Origin: Aurantiacibacter sp. D1-12
GTDB taxonomy: Bacteria > Pseudomonadota > Alphaproteobacteria > Sphingomonadales > Sphingomonadaceae
DNA length: 64,000 bases
Direction: 5' to 3'
Assembly (NCBI RefSeq): GCF_028858515.1
Contig: NZ_JAPJZJ010000001.1
Location: 620,001 to 684,000, forward strand
The position numbers and the translations under genes were made by a program. Below are positions 35,630 to 43,969 of the stretch, piece by piece. How positions within the stretch are numbered: the stretch's first letter is position 1; each line of letters begins with the position of its first letter. Below the pieces are notes generated by a model. The model was not told the DNA's origin. It was given only the letters and a program-made list of their open reading frames with translations, and did no database searches.

Positions 35630-35998
35630 ATGAGCCGCAACCCAGCCATCCGCGTCACCGCCATGCCTGCCGATGCCAACGCATACGGCGACATTTTCGG
35701 CGGCTGGCTGATGAGCCTGATGGACTCCGCCGCAGGCCTTGTCGCTGCTCGCCGCGCGAAGGGCAGGGCGGTAACAGTCGCGATGGATGCGGTCGAGTTC
35801 CACAAACCGGTGAAGGTGGGGGACGAAGTCTCCGTCTATGCCGAGATCACCAAGGTCGGCCGCACCAGCATGGTGATCGCCACCGATGCCTATCGACGCG
35901 AGCGCCATTCGGAAGAAGAAGAGCTCGTCACCTCCGCCAAGTTCACCTTCGTTGCGGTGGATGAAAGCAATAAGCCCCGCCCGGTGGATGCAGCATGA
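35630..35998 (+). CDS. Hotdog-fold acyl-CoA thioesterase (YciA-like)
   Basis: The 122-residue protein has the acyl-CoA hydrolase signature of the YciA/BACH group. MPADANAYGDIFGGWLMSLMD near residue 12 contains the catalytic Asp/Gly-containing helix, followed by AGLVAARRAKGRAVTVAMDAV and FHKPVKVGDEVSVYAEIT near 60. It would hydrolyse short or medium acyl-CoAs to free CoA. It lies 9 bases after pdhC and 174 bases before lpdA, inside what looks like a PDH-related cluster, so acetyl- or related acyl-CoA balance is a reasonable inference. Confidence 0.88.
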   Translation: MSRNPAIRVTAMPADANAYGDIFGGWLMSLMDSAAGLVAARRAKGRAVTVAMDAVEFHKPVKVGDEVSVYAEITKVGRTSMVIATDAYRRERHSEEEELVTSAKFTFVAVDESNKPRPVDAA

Positions 35999-36035
35999 TT
36001 GTACGCTTTCCTACAACTGCAACGCCGCGCGATAT

Positions 36036-36053
36036 GGGCTGTATGAACAGCCC
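36036..36053 (+). terminator. Short hairpin after thioesterase gene, possible terminator
   Basis: GGGCTGT at 36036-36042 pairs perfectly with ACAGCCC at 36047-36053 around a four-base loop ATGA. It is followed by TTTCGTC, only a weak T run. It sits 38 bases after the thioesterase stop in the 174-base gap before lpdA, so it may separate the two transcripts or only attenuate. Confidence 0.45.
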
Positions 36054-36172
36054 TTTCGTCTCGTCCGCAAACGCAATTCCAGGCGTGAAATCAGCCCCGG
36101 AGAAATTCCTCCCTTGGACACTGTCACGCCTGTCACACCTTGAACAGCAAACCATTGAAAACAGGACATACC

Positions 36173-37588
36173 ATGTCTGACAACTCCTACGACGTCATCG
36201 TACTCGGTTCCGGCCCCGGCGGCTATGTCGCGGCAATCCGCTGCGCGCAGCTCGGGCTCAAGACCGCGATTGTGGAACGCGAGAACCTGGGCGGTATCTG
36301 CCTCAACTGGGGCTGCATTCCGACCAAGGCGCTGCTGCGTTCGGCAGAGATCCTGCACTATGCCCAGCACGCCAAGGATTACGGTCTGAAGATCGCGGGC
36401 GCTATCGAGGCGGACCTTGAGGCAGTGGTGAAGCGTAGTCGCGGCGTTGCCAAGCAGCTCTCCAGCGGCATCGCGCACTTGATGAAGAAGAACAAGATCA
36501 CCGTGCATATGGGCGAGGGCACACTGACCAGCCCCACCAGCCTGACGGTAAAAGGCGAGAAGGGTGAAGAGAAGCTCTCCGCCAAGCACGTGATCGTCGC
36601 CACCGGCGCGCGCGCGCGCGACCTCCCCTTCGCTCCGGCAGACGGCAAGAAGGTGTGGACCTACCGCACCGCCATGACCCCGCCCGAAATGCCCAAGAGG
36701 CTGCTTGTCATCGGATCGGGTGCCATCGGCATCGAGTTCGCCAGCTTCTACAACGACATGGGCGCCGATGTGACCGTGGTCGAGATGCTCGACCGCATCG
36801 TGCCGGTCGAAGACCACGAGGTCTCTGCCTTCCTTCAGAAGAGCCTCACCAAGCAGGGCATGACCATCATGACCGGCGCGGGGGTCGAGGACCTGAAGGT
36901 GACCGGCAAGGGCGTAACCGCGAAGATCAAGGACAAGGACGGCAAGGTCCACACGAACGAGTACACCCACTGCATTACCGCCATCGGCATCATGCCCAAC
37001 ACCGAGAACATCGGTATCGACAAGCTGGCCGAGCTCGATCGCGGGTTCATCCAGATCGACCCGTACGGACGCACCAAATCGAAGGGCCTGTGGGCCATCG
37101 GCGACTGCACACCGGGCCCGTGGCTGGCGCACAAGGCGTCGCACGAAGGTGTTACCACCGCAGAGGCCATCGCGCAGGAGCTGGGCAACAAGGAAGTGCA
37201 CCCGCACCCGCTCAACCGCTCTGCGATCCCGGGCTGCACCTACTGCCACCCGCAAATCGCCAGCGTGGGCATGACCGAAGCCAAGGCGAAGGAAGCCGGC
37301 CACGAGGTGAAGGTCGGCGTGTTCCCTTTCATCGGCAACGGCAAGGCCATTGCACTGGGCGAGGCCGAGGGCTTCACCAAGACGGTGTTCGACGCAAAGA
37401 CCGGCGAGCTGCTCGGCGCGCACATGGTCGGCGCGGAAGTAACCGAAATGATCCAGGGCTACACTATCGGCATGACGCTGGAGACGACGGAGGCGGAGCT
37501 GATGAACACAGTCTTCCCGCACCCAACGATCAGTGAGTCCATGCACGAGGCGGTCTTGGGAGCGTACGGACGGGCGCTGCACATCTGA
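36173..37588 (+). CDS. lpdA: Dihydrolipoyl dehydrogenase
   Basis: Lpd (E3) reoxidises dihydrolipoamide in 2-oxoacid dehydrogenase complexes. The ATG at 36173 has AGGA seven bases upstream and gives 471 residues; an in-frame ATG at 36140 lacks a site. FAD binding is shown by VIVLGSGPGGYVAAIRCAQL, the redox disulphide by GGICLNWGCIPTKALL, NAD binding by LLVIGSGAIGIEFASFY near 178, and the second FAD motif by GLWAIGDCTPGPWLAHKA near 305. The interface His-Glu pair is in FPHPTISESMHEAVLGAYGR near the end. Position after pdhC suggests it serves pyruvate dehydrogenase. Confidence 0.95.
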   Translation: MSDNSYDVIVLGSGPGGYVAAIRCAQLGLKTAIVERENLGGICLNWGCIPTKALLRSAEILHYAQHAKDYGLKIAGAIEADLEAVVKRSRGVAKQLSSGIAHLMKKNKITVHMGEGTLTSPTSLTVKGEKGEEKLSAKHVIVATGARARDLPFAPADGKKVWTYRTAMTPPEMPKRLLVIGSGAIGIEFASFYNDMGADVTVVEMLDRIVPVEDHEVSAFLQKSLTKQGMTIMTGAGVEDLKVTGKGVTAKIKDKDGKVHTNEYTHCITAIGIMPNTENIGIDKLAELDRGFIQIDPYGRTKSKGLWAIGDCTPGPWLAHKASHEGVTTAEAIAQELGNKEVHPHPLNRSAIPGCTYCHPQIASVGMTEAKAKEAGHEVKVGVFPFIGNGKAIALGEAEGFTKTVFDAKTGELLGAHMVGAEVTEMIQGYTIGMTLETTEAELMNTVFPHPTISESMHEAVLGAYGRALHI

Positions 37589-37603
37589 TCGAGAGGAAAT
37601 AGT

Positions 37604-38533
37604 ATGGAAGGCAAGGGCACCCACTCCTACGTTCCCGATCCACGCAATGCGGACATCGTGATCTGTGTGAATGGCGAGCATTTTGCGCGTGACGAAGCGA
37701 AGGTCAGCGTCTTCGACTCCGGCTTCATGCTGGGTGATGGGGTGTGGGAAGGGTTGCGGCTGCACGAGGGCCGGTTCGCCTTCCTCGACCAGCACTTCGA
37801 TCGCCTGTGGCGCGGGGCGAAGGCGATCCACATGGATCTCGGCGTCACGCGGGAGGAGCTGGAGGCGCGGCTCTACGCGGTACTCGATGCCAATGGCATG
37901 ACCGGTGATGGCGTGCATCTGCGGCTGATGTGTACGCGCGGTGTGCGCTCAACGCCCTATCAAGATCCGCGCGTGGTAATCAGCCCTGCAACCATCGTGA
38001 TCGTCCCCGAATGGAAAGAGGCTGCACCCGAAACCGCGACGCGGATGCTCGATCTGTTCACCGTCCATGTCCGGCGCGGCTATCCCGATGTGCAGGACCC
38101 AATGCTGAACTCGCACAGTAAGCTCAACTGCATCACCGCATGTATCCAGGCAGCACAAGCGGGCGCAGACGAGGCGCTGATGCTCGATCCGCATGGCTTC
38201 GTGGCAACGTGTAACTCGACCCACTTCTTCATCGCTAAAGATGGCGAGATCTGGACCTCGAGCGGCGACTACTGCCTTGACGGTATCACGCGTGGGACGG
38301 TGATCAGCGTGGCGCGTGAGGCGGGCATCACGGTACACGAACGCAACTTCTCGCTCACCCATGTCTACGGCGCGGACGAAGCCTTCACTACCGGCACGTT
38401 CGCCGGCGTGGCTCCGGTTGGAACGGTAGACGGACGCGTGCTTGGCACAGAACGCGGGCCCATGGTGGAACGGCTGCAGCAGCTCTACCTCGCGCGGCTA
38501 GCAGGTGACGTACAGGGCAGGGGACGACCATGA
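37604..38533 (+). CDS. Class IV PLP aminotransferase (BCAT/D-amino acid transaminase-like)
   Basis: The 309-residue product is a fold-type IV aminotransferase. The PLP lysine is in LNSHSKLNCITACIQA (Lys173), and VFDSGFMLGDGVWEGLRLHEG near residue 37 and FVATCNSTHFFIAKDG near 204 are class signatures. CLDGITRGTVISVAREAG and EAFTTGTFAGVAPVG complete the site. True IlvE has a Y-G/E pattern in its substrate arm that I cannot confirm, so the substrate is open. Its TGA overlaps the ATG of a sulfotransferase-like gene, a pairing with known fused counterparts by recollection in plants. Confidence 0.88.
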   Translation: MEGKGTHSYVPDPRNADIVICVNGEHFARDEAKVSVFDSGFMLGDGVWEGLRLHEGRFAFLDQHFDRLWRGAKAIHMDLGVTREELEARLYAVLDANGMTGDGVHLRLMCTRGVRSTPYQDPRVVISPATIVIVPEWKEAAPETATRMLDLFTVHVRRGYPDVQDPMLNSHSKLNCITACIQAAQAGADEALMLDPHGFVATCNSTHFFIAKDGEIWTSSGDYCLDGITRGTVISVAREAGITVHERNFSLTHVYGADEAFTTGTFAGVAPVGTVDGRVLGTERGPMVERLQQLYLARLAGDVQGRGRP

Positions 38534-39258
38534 CTATCTGTATCGCCATGTGGTCGGGACCGCGTAACATCTCGACCGCGATGATGCGCAGCTTCGGCGC
38601 GCGCGCAGACTGTGCTGTCTCGGATGAGCCGTTCTACGGCGCGTTCCTGAAGAATAGCGGAGAGCAGCATCCGATGGGCGCTGAAACCATCGCTGACATG
38701 GATTGCGACTGGCAAAGCGTACTGGCAGCCCAGTCCGGCGAGGCACCAGATGCCAGGGCACTCTGGTATCAGAAGCACATGCCGCACCACATGGTCGGTC
38801 CGGTCAGCATTGCGGACATGCCCGATCATCGCCATGCGTTTCTGATCCGCGATCCGCGTCGCGTTGTGGCCAGTTACCGTAAGAAGAACGAGCTGCGCCG
38901 TGCCGAAATGCTCGGCTTTGCGCAGATGCGCTCATACTTTGAACTGGAGCGGGAGCGTAGCGGCTCGATCCCGCCAGTTGTCGATAGCGATGCAATTCTC
39001 GCTAATCCTTCTGGCGTGCTGGAAAAGCTGTGTGAGGGGCTTGGCATTGCATGGGACCCCGTGATGCTTTCCTGGGACAAAGGGCCGCATCCGGATGACG
39101 GGATCTGGGGAGCCCATTGGTACGACAAGGTCAATGTGTCGACCGGCTTTGGTCCTCCCCTCGGGGAAATGCCCGAATTGGACGGCGCGTATGCCGAGGT
39201 TGCCGATGCTTGCAGAGCTGATTTTGAAGCACTCGCCGAGCACACTATTACTGCGTGA
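38530..39258 (+). CDS. Sulfotransferase-like P-loop protein
   Basis: The 242-residue product has the sulfotransferase layout. IAMWSGPRNISTAMMRSFGA at the N-terminus matches the 5'-phosphosulfate loop, and AFLIRDPRRVVASYRKK near residue 97 matches the 3'-phosphate motif that binds PAPS. A catalytic His is not obvious; KHMPHHMVG near 81 holds candidates. The C-terminus has WGAHWYDKVNVSTGF. It is coupled to the aminotransferase by an ATGA overlap. The acceptor molecule is unknown; the gene could act on an amino-acid-derived compound made or consumed by its partner, which is inference. Confidence 0.8.
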   Translation: MTICIAMWSGPRNISTAMMRSFGARADCAVSDEPFYGAFLKNSGEQHPMGAETIADMDCDWQSVLAAQSGEAPDARALWYQKHMPHHMVGPVSIADMPDHRHAFLIRDPRRVVASYRKKNELRRAEMLGFAQMRSYFELERERSGSIPPVVDSDAILANPSGVLEKLCEGLGIAWDPVMLSWDKGPHPDDGIWGAHWYDKVNVSTGFGPPLGEMPELDGAYAEVADACRADFEALAEHTITA

Positions 39259-39359
39259 CGGATAATCTTTCCTACAGAATGGATTAAACGCGACAGCCCA
39301 CTCGTTCTCCTGTTGAAACGGCCATCGGGGCCGGAATTCAATTATCTAGGAGACGCCAC

Positions 39360-39716
39360 ATGAAGACTTTTGCAATCACCGCCGCCGTTGCCGCGCTCAC
39401 TATCGGCAGCGCCGCCAATGCCAACGCCCCCAAGCTGTACGAAGAGCAACTGGCGATGGAGGAAGAAGCCCGCATTCTGCAGCAGCCGATTGCCGGTATC
39501 TACAACTCGTTCTGGTTCGATTACCGTATCAACGTAGTCGAAACGCAGGAAGAGCTCTATTCCGACCTGCGCCGAGCGAGCGACATCGAGGATATGCGCG
39601 ATGCCTGGGAAGAATATGCCCACGAACTGCGCGATAACCGCATGGACTACACCCGCGAAATGGCTGAGCGTGGCTACCGCGCGACTGTTACGGGTACCGT
39701 CACGTTCGAAGACTGA
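39360..39716 (+). CDS. Small secreted helical protein, unknown
   Basis: The 118-residue product has a signal peptide (MKTFAITAAVAALTIGSAANA, cut near residue 22-24). A charged helical mature region follows, with LYEEQLAMEEEARILQQPIA, then DIEDMRDAWEEYAHELRDNR. It ends in a short beta-like tail RATVTGTVTFED. AGGAG lies seven bases upstream of the ATG. It has no cysteines and no recognised domain. It is a stand-alone gene between the sulfotransferase-like gene and tRNA-Ser, closed by a 13-bp hairpin. Confidence 0.8.
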   Translation: MKTFAITAAVAALTIGSAANANAPKLYEEQLAMEEEARILQQPIAGIYNSFWFDYRINVVETQEELYSDLRRASDIEDMRDAWEEYAHELRDNRMDYTREMAERGYRATVTGTVTFED

Positions 39717-39736
39717 GTCAGGAGAAACCCAGCGCA

Positions 39737-39769
39737 CAGACCTCCTGCCCCAAAAAGGCGGGAGGTCTG
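39737..39769. terminator. Bidirectional hairpin between secreted-protein gene and tRNA-Ser
   Basis: The arms at 39737-39749 and 39757-39769 form a 13-bp stem with one G-T pair, around a seven-base loop (CCAAAAA). It begins 21 bases after the stop of the plus-strand gene and 1 base before the 3' end of the minus-strand tRNA, so it could end transcription from both sides. There is no T run after it on either strand. Confidence 0.6.
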
Positions 39770-39770
39770 C

Positions 39771-39860
39771 TGGCGGATGGGGTGGGATTCGAACCCACGA
39801 AGGGCTTGCACCCTTGCCGGTTTTCAAGACCGGTGCATTCAACCGCTCTGCCACCCATCC
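39771..39860 (-). tRNA. tRNA-Ser (anticodon UGA)
   Basis: The minus strand starts GGATGGGTGGCAGAG and ends GGGTTCGAATCCC then ACCCCATCCGCCA, giving a 7-bp acceptor stem, a TTCGAAT T-loop and an encoded CCA. The anticodon arm is CCGGT-CTTGAAA-ACCGG, so the anticodon is TGA (reads UCA). The variable arm AAGGGTGCAAGCCCTT is long, as expected of a class II serine tRNA. Total length is 90 bases. Confidence 0.96.
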
Positions 39861-39994
39861 GACCGAGCGAAGGCCAGCTAGCGCGTTTATCATGGCTTGT
39901 CACCCATGCATTCTGCCGCACAATCGACTCAACTGGGCGCAACCGTGAAAACAGGGGATTCCCAAGCACGCCAATGCTGTCATAGAGTGGAAGC

Positions 39995-41029
39995 ATGATC
40001 ACCAAATCCCTCCGCCATCTCGGCATCGCCATTTCCGCCTGCTTGCTCGCCACCGGACCTGCTCAGGCGCAGAACCAGTCATTCGACAGCTATCTGGACG
40101 ATGTTGCCGAACGGGCGAGGGCGGAAGGTGTCAGCCAAGCCACTATCGACCGCGTCTTCGCCGGCTTAACCCCGCACGCACGAGTACTGGAACTTGATCG
40201 CGAGCAGGCCGGCTCTGGAGGGAACGTCAATCCGGCGACAGGCTTCGCGTGGATGAGCAGCTATATCCGTCGGCACAACAGCAGCTCGCGGATCAGCGGC
40301 GGGCACCGCACACTTTCACGCATCGGTCCGCTCGCTGCCGAGATCGAGCGCGAATATGGTGTTCCCGCAGAAATCATCGTCGCGATATGGGGGCATGAGA
40401 CCGCCTATGGCGCGGTTATGGGCGGGTTCGATCTGCCGCGCTCGCTGGCCACGCTTGCATGGGATGGCCGCCGCCGCGCGTTGTTCGAGCCTGAGTTGAT
40501 CGACGTGCTAAAGATGGTCGACATGGGTGTTCCGCGTTCGCAGCTCGAAGGCAGCTGGGCGGGTGCATTCGGCAATGGCCAGTTCCTGCCGAGCGTATAC
40601 CTTCGCCTCGCAGTCGATGGAGACGGTGACGGAGACCGCGATGTCTGGAATTCGGATGCCGACACCGTCCATTCAATCGCTAATTATTTCCGCGATGCCG
40701 GATGGCGAACAGGTCAGCCCTGGGCGGTGCGCGCCTATGTCCCCAACAGCGTTGATCGCACCGATATCGAGAACCACACCGCCGCGCCTGTTTGTCCGCG
40801 TGTACACGGTCGTCACAGCCGCTGGATGACGGTGCGCGAATGGCGTGAAAGGGGTGTCGAACCGCGTGCACCGATTGCCGATGACGTCATGGCTTCGCTG
40901 TTCGAACCGGACGGTCCGGCAGAACCCGGCTACCTCTTAACTCAGAATTATAGGGTTATCCTCGAATATAACTGCTCGAACTATTACGCGATGAGCGTGG
41001 GGTTACTTGCAGATGAGATCGCCAGATAA
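39995..41029 (+). CDS. Lytic murein transglycosylase (MltB type)
   Basis: The 344-residue protein has a signal peptide (cut after GPAQAQ, residue 26) and the SLT_2/MltB domain, which cleaves glycan strands with 1,6-anhydro product. IIVAIWGHETAYGAVMGGFD holds the catalytic Glu135. LATLAWDGRRRALFEPELID near 151 and WAGAFGNGQFLPSVYLRLAV with GDGDRDVWN follow, both conserved. There is no lipobox, so it is periplasmic rather than outer-membrane-anchored. The C-terminus YNCSNYYAMSVGLLADEIAR is family-typical. It overlaps the start of the RlpA-like gene by 17 bases. Confidence 0.92.
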   Translation: MITKSLRHLGIAISACLLATGPAQAQNQSFDSYLDDVAERARAEGVSQATIDRVFAGLTPHARVLELDREQAGSGGNVNPATGFAWMSSYIRRHNSSSRISGGHRTLSRIGPLAAEIEREYGVPAEIIVAIWGHETAYGAVMGGFDLPRSLATLAWDGRRRALFEPELIDVLKMVDMGVPRSQLEGSWAGAFGNGQFLPSVYLRLAVDGDGDGDRDVWNSDADTVHSIANYFRDAGWRTGQPWAVRAYVPNSVDRTDIENHTAAPVCPRVHGRHSRWMTVREWRERGVEPRAPIADDVMASLFEPDGPAEPGYLLTQNYRVILEYNCSNYYAMSVGLLADEIAR

Positions 41030-42146
41030 GAACAGAATTGCACGCCTTTCCAAAGGCGTAGCCACACTTGCACTAGTCGCCGGGCTCTCGGCATGCGGAA
41101 CGGTTTCGGGTGGATCAGGTGATTCGTCCTTAACGGTTGTACCGCCTGCCCAGCGTGCAAACGGGCCGAGTGCGGACTATCCGATAACCATAGGACAGCC
41201 TTATTTCGTCAACGGGACAGAGTATGAGCCTGCTGACGTAATGAACTATGACCATGTCGGTTATCTGGCGTTGGATGCCGGAGCCACGGGCTATTCCGGT
41301 TCGCATCACACGCTGCCATTGCCGAGCTACGTCGAGGTCACCTCGCTCGAAACCGGTCGGACCATACTTGTCCGTCTGGAGCGTCGCGGACCGATGAACA
41401 GCAACGATCTGCTTGCACTTTCGCCCGCCGCGCTGACTCAACTGGGCGCGACGCCAGACACACCAGTTCGTGTGCGCCGCGTGAATCCGCCAGAGGAACA
41501 TCGTTTCCTGTTGCGCGCGGGCGAAGCGGCACCTCTTCGTATGGATACACCGGCGTCGCTTTTGACAGTTCTACAGCGTCGTTTGCCCGAAACGGGCACC
41601 GCTTCACTGAATACAAACCGTGCTGTGTCGGAGTCCGGTAACACTATCCAAGCGGTCGACGTTGCTGCATCCACCGTTGAGGCGCCGCCCGCGAATACGG
41701 TGCCGATACAACAAGAATTGCCTGCCTTGGCCCAAGCACCGGCTGCCCGCGCCTCTGCAAGCGAGACGACAGAGGGCCCGCCCGCATTGCCACCGCTCGA
41801 TGGACCACGACCGGTCGCAACCAGTCCGACACCGGCAGCAGGAGCCTTTGCCGCGGCATTTGGCGAGAGGTCTGCGCCTGCAGATGACGCCAATGCCACA
41901 CCAGCGCCAGAGACAGTGCCGGCCACGCAACCCGCCCAGGGCCGATTTGTCGTCCAGGCAGCTGCCTTCTCGACAGAGGAACGTGCTGACCGGGTTGCTG
42001 GGACACTTGATGGCTTCGTAATGCAGGCAGGCCGCTACTGGCGCGTCCGTACCGGTCCGTTTGCAACCCGTGGAGAAGCCGAGGCGAGCCTCGCCAATGT
42101 CCGGCGCGCGGGTTATAGCGATGCCCGAATCCTAGACGGCGGTTAG
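41013..42146 (+). CDS. RlpA/SPOR-domain lipoprotein with degenerate active site
   Basis: The ATG at 41013 gives 377 residues. The lipobox GLSAC puts the lipidated Cys at residue 28. A double-psi beta-barrel like RlpA spans about 58-155: YPITIGQPYFVNGTEYEP, HHTLPLPSYVEVTSLETGR and ILVRLERRGPMNSNDLLALS. A long Ala/Pro-rich linker follows, then a SPOR domain from about 310 (FVVQAAAFSTEERADRVAG). RlpA normally has ASWYG and DRGP; here these are YLALDAG and RRGP, so lytic activity is doubtful. It may be a septal binding protein. It overlaps the lytic transglycosylase gene and precedes the carboxypeptidase gene. Confidence 0.85.
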   Translation: MRSPDKNRIARLSKGVATLALVAGLSACGTVSGGSGDSSLTVVPPAQRANGPSADYPITIGQPYFVNGTEYEPADVMNYDHVGYLALDAGATGYSGSHHTLPLPSYVEVTSLETGRTILVRLERRGPMNSNDLLALSPAALTQLGATPDTPVRVRRVNPPEEHRFLLRAGEAAPLRMDTPASLLTVLQRRLPETGTASLNTNRAVSESGNTIQAVDVAASTVEAPPANTVPIQQELPALAQAPAARASASETTEGPPALPPLDGPRPVATSPTPAAGAFAAAFGERSAPADDANATPAPETVPATQPAQGRFVVQAAAFSTEERADRVAGTLDGFVMQAGRYWRVRTGPFATRGEAEASLANVRRAGYSDARILDGG

Positions 42147-42179
42147 GGTCAATCTACCCTCTGCCGCGCAGTGTGGCAG

Positions 42180-43337
42180 ATGGGCGTGCATCGACTGACA
42201 GCAACAGCACTGGCAATGGCGGCGGCATTGTTGCCGGCAACGCCTGTTGCATCAGCAGATGCGCCGGTTCCAGAGGAGATACCCGTCGGGCTGCTGGTTG
42301 ACCTATCCACCGGCCAAACCCTGTTTTCGCGCGAGGCAGATCGTCGTTTCGTGCCCGCCTCCGTCACCAAGGTTATGACCGCCTACACCGCTTTCAAGCT
42401 GGTGGAGGAGGGTGAATTGCGACTGGACATGCCTTTCCTCTACAGCGCAGCGCTTGAAGAGGAGTGGTATGCCGAGGGTTCTAACATGTTCCTGCGTGCA
42501 GGAGAGCGACCCACAATCGCGCAGCTGCTGCTCGGCATCACAACCGTATCGGGCAACGATGCCAGTGTTGCATTGGCGATTGCCGCGACTGGGTCGCTTG
42601 AAGACTGGATCGCGCTGATGAATGCCAATGCGCAAGAGCTTGGTATGCGCAATACACATTTCGGGTCCGCCAATGGCTTTCCCGATGGCGGCCAAACCTA
42701 CACCACTGCGAGCGATCTTGCGCTCCTGGGGCAAGCGATAACGCAGCGTTATCCCGGCCTCTATCGACGCTATTTCGGGCACCGCACTTTGCGCTGGCGA
42801 GACATCACGCAGTCCAATCATGACCCTGTAACAGGCCGCGTGGAAGGTGCCGACGGGATGAAGACGGGCTACACGAACGAAGCCGGTTTTACTTTCCTCG
42901 GTTCCGCCGAACGCAACGATCACAGGCTTGTCATGGTGCTTGCCAGTGCACCGACAACGGAAATTCGCGATGACGCGGCACGCGCTCTTCTCGAATGGGG
43001 TTTTGCAAACTTCGAACGGGCAACGCTGGCCGAGGCAGGCGCGATTATCGGATCGGCCGAAGTGCAGGATGGCAGCGCGCAGCGTGTAAATCTGCGTCTG
43101 GAACACGATTTCGCCGTGGCCCTTCCAGTAGGCAGCACGCCTGAGCGCTGGGACGTTGCCATAGTCTATCGCGGCCCGATTGAGGCACCTGTTGCAGCAG
43201 GAGAGATAGTAGCAAGGTTGCGACTGTCTGTGGATGGAGAGATAGCACTGGAAGCGCCTCTGCTAGCGGCAGCCGACGTGGAAGAGGCCAACGTTTTAGA
43301 GCGGATTTCTAACGCATTCGGGAGCTGGATCGGATGA
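42180..43337 (+). CDS. D-alanyl-D-alanine carboxypeptidase (PBP5/6, S11 family)
   Basis: This trims the terminal D-Ala from peptidoglycan stem peptides. The 385-residue product (ATG 42180; GTG 42171 is an alternative) has a signal peptide ending near VASADA. The three active-site motifs are SVTK (Ser61-Lys64), SGN (Ser124) and KTG (228-230). The C-terminal PBP5-type beta domain (LRLEHDFAVALPVGSTPERW) is followed by LERISNAFGSWIG, probably the amphipathic membrane anchor. It ends overlapping the tmk ATG by 4 bases, in a wall/replication operon. Confidence 0.93.
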   Translation: MGVHRLTATALAMAAALLPATPVASADAPVPEEIPVGLLVDLSTGQTLFSREADRRFVPASVTKVMTAYTAFKLVEEGELRLDMPFLYSAALEEEWYAEGSNMFLRAGERPTIAQLLLGITTVSGNDASVALAIAATGSLEDWIALMNANAQELGMRNTHFGSANGFPDGGQTYTTASDLALLGQAITQRYPGLYRRYFGHRTLRWRDITQSNHDPVTGRVEGADGMKTGYTNEAGFTFLGSAERNDHRLVMVLASAPTTEIRDDAARALLEWGFANFERATLAEAGAIIGSAEVQDGSAQRVNLRLEHDFAVALPVGSTPERWDVAIVYRGPIEAPVAAGEIVARLRLSVDGEIALEAPLLAAADVEEANVLERISNAFGSWIG

Positions 43338-43969
43338 CTCGCGGACGATTTATCAGCTTTGAAGGCGGGGAAGGCGTTGGCAAGTCAACGCAGGCATCCA
43401 TGCTTACAGCACTGCTACAGGCCCGTGGCCTGGCTGTCCTGCAAACACGCGAGCCCGGCGGTACACCTGGTGCCGAAGCCATCCGTGCACTGCTGCTAGA
43501 CAAGCAGTACGATTGGGACGCCGCAGCCGAAGCCCTGCTGTTCGCCGCCGCACGGTCGGACCATGTCGACCACGCCATCCGCCCAGCGCTTGACGCAGGC
43601 GAATGGGTCGTATGCGACCGCTTCATTGATTCCTCCCGCGCCTATCAGGCCGGCGGGGATGACCTGTCGGACGATGCGATCCTTTCGTTGCACACCATCG
43701 GTTCGCACGCTCTGATGCCAGACATCACGTTCCTGCTTCAGGCCGATGATGCCGAGGTCGCTGAAAGGCTGACTGCTCGCGACGGTGACAATTCGGACCG
43801 GATAGGTGGGCGATCTCCCGAGTATCACGCCCGCGTGGCACAGCGCTTCCGAGATCTTGCGGTGATGGATCCTGAGCGGTTTGTGATCATCGATGCAGCA
43901 GGTTCCCCCACAGATGTTCATGAGCGCATTCTCCGCGCCATAGCTCCGCTGCTAGGAGAAGGCGGGTGA
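43334..43969 (+). CDS. tmk: Thymidylate kinase
   Basis: Tmk phosphorylates dTMP to dTDP. The 211-residue protein has Walker A FEGGEGVGKSTQASML near residue 9, the TREPGGTPGAEAIR block near 36, WVVCDRFIDSSRAYQ near 93 with the DR(Y/F) motif, and a lid region with arginines (AERLTARDGDNSDRIGGRSP). Tmk-holB adjacency is a common bacterial arrangement. Both its start (ATGA overlap with the carboxypeptidase gene) and its end (GTGA overlap with holB) are coupled. Confidence 0.95.
   Translation: MTRGRFISFEGGEGVGKSTQASMLTALLQARGLAVLQTREPGGTPGAEAIRALLLDKQYDWDAAAEALLFAAARSDHVDHAIRPALDAGEWVVCDRFIDSSRAYQAGGDDLSDDAILSLHTIGSHALMPDITFLLQADDAEVAERLTARDGDNSDRIGGRSPEYHARVAQRFRDLAVMDPERFVIIDAAGSPTDVHERILRAIAPLLGEGG

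Noticed and set aside
35995-36180. 61-codon plus-strand frame in the gap between thioesterase and lpdA
   Set aside because: It overlaps the lpdA start and the hairpin, has no RBS, and its translation looks like non-coding sequence.
36011-37918. Long minus-strand open frame (635 codons) opposite lpdA and the aminotransferase gene
   Set aside because: It is antisense to two certain genes, has His/Arg/Val-rich composition typical of a GC-rich shadow frame, and no family resemblance.
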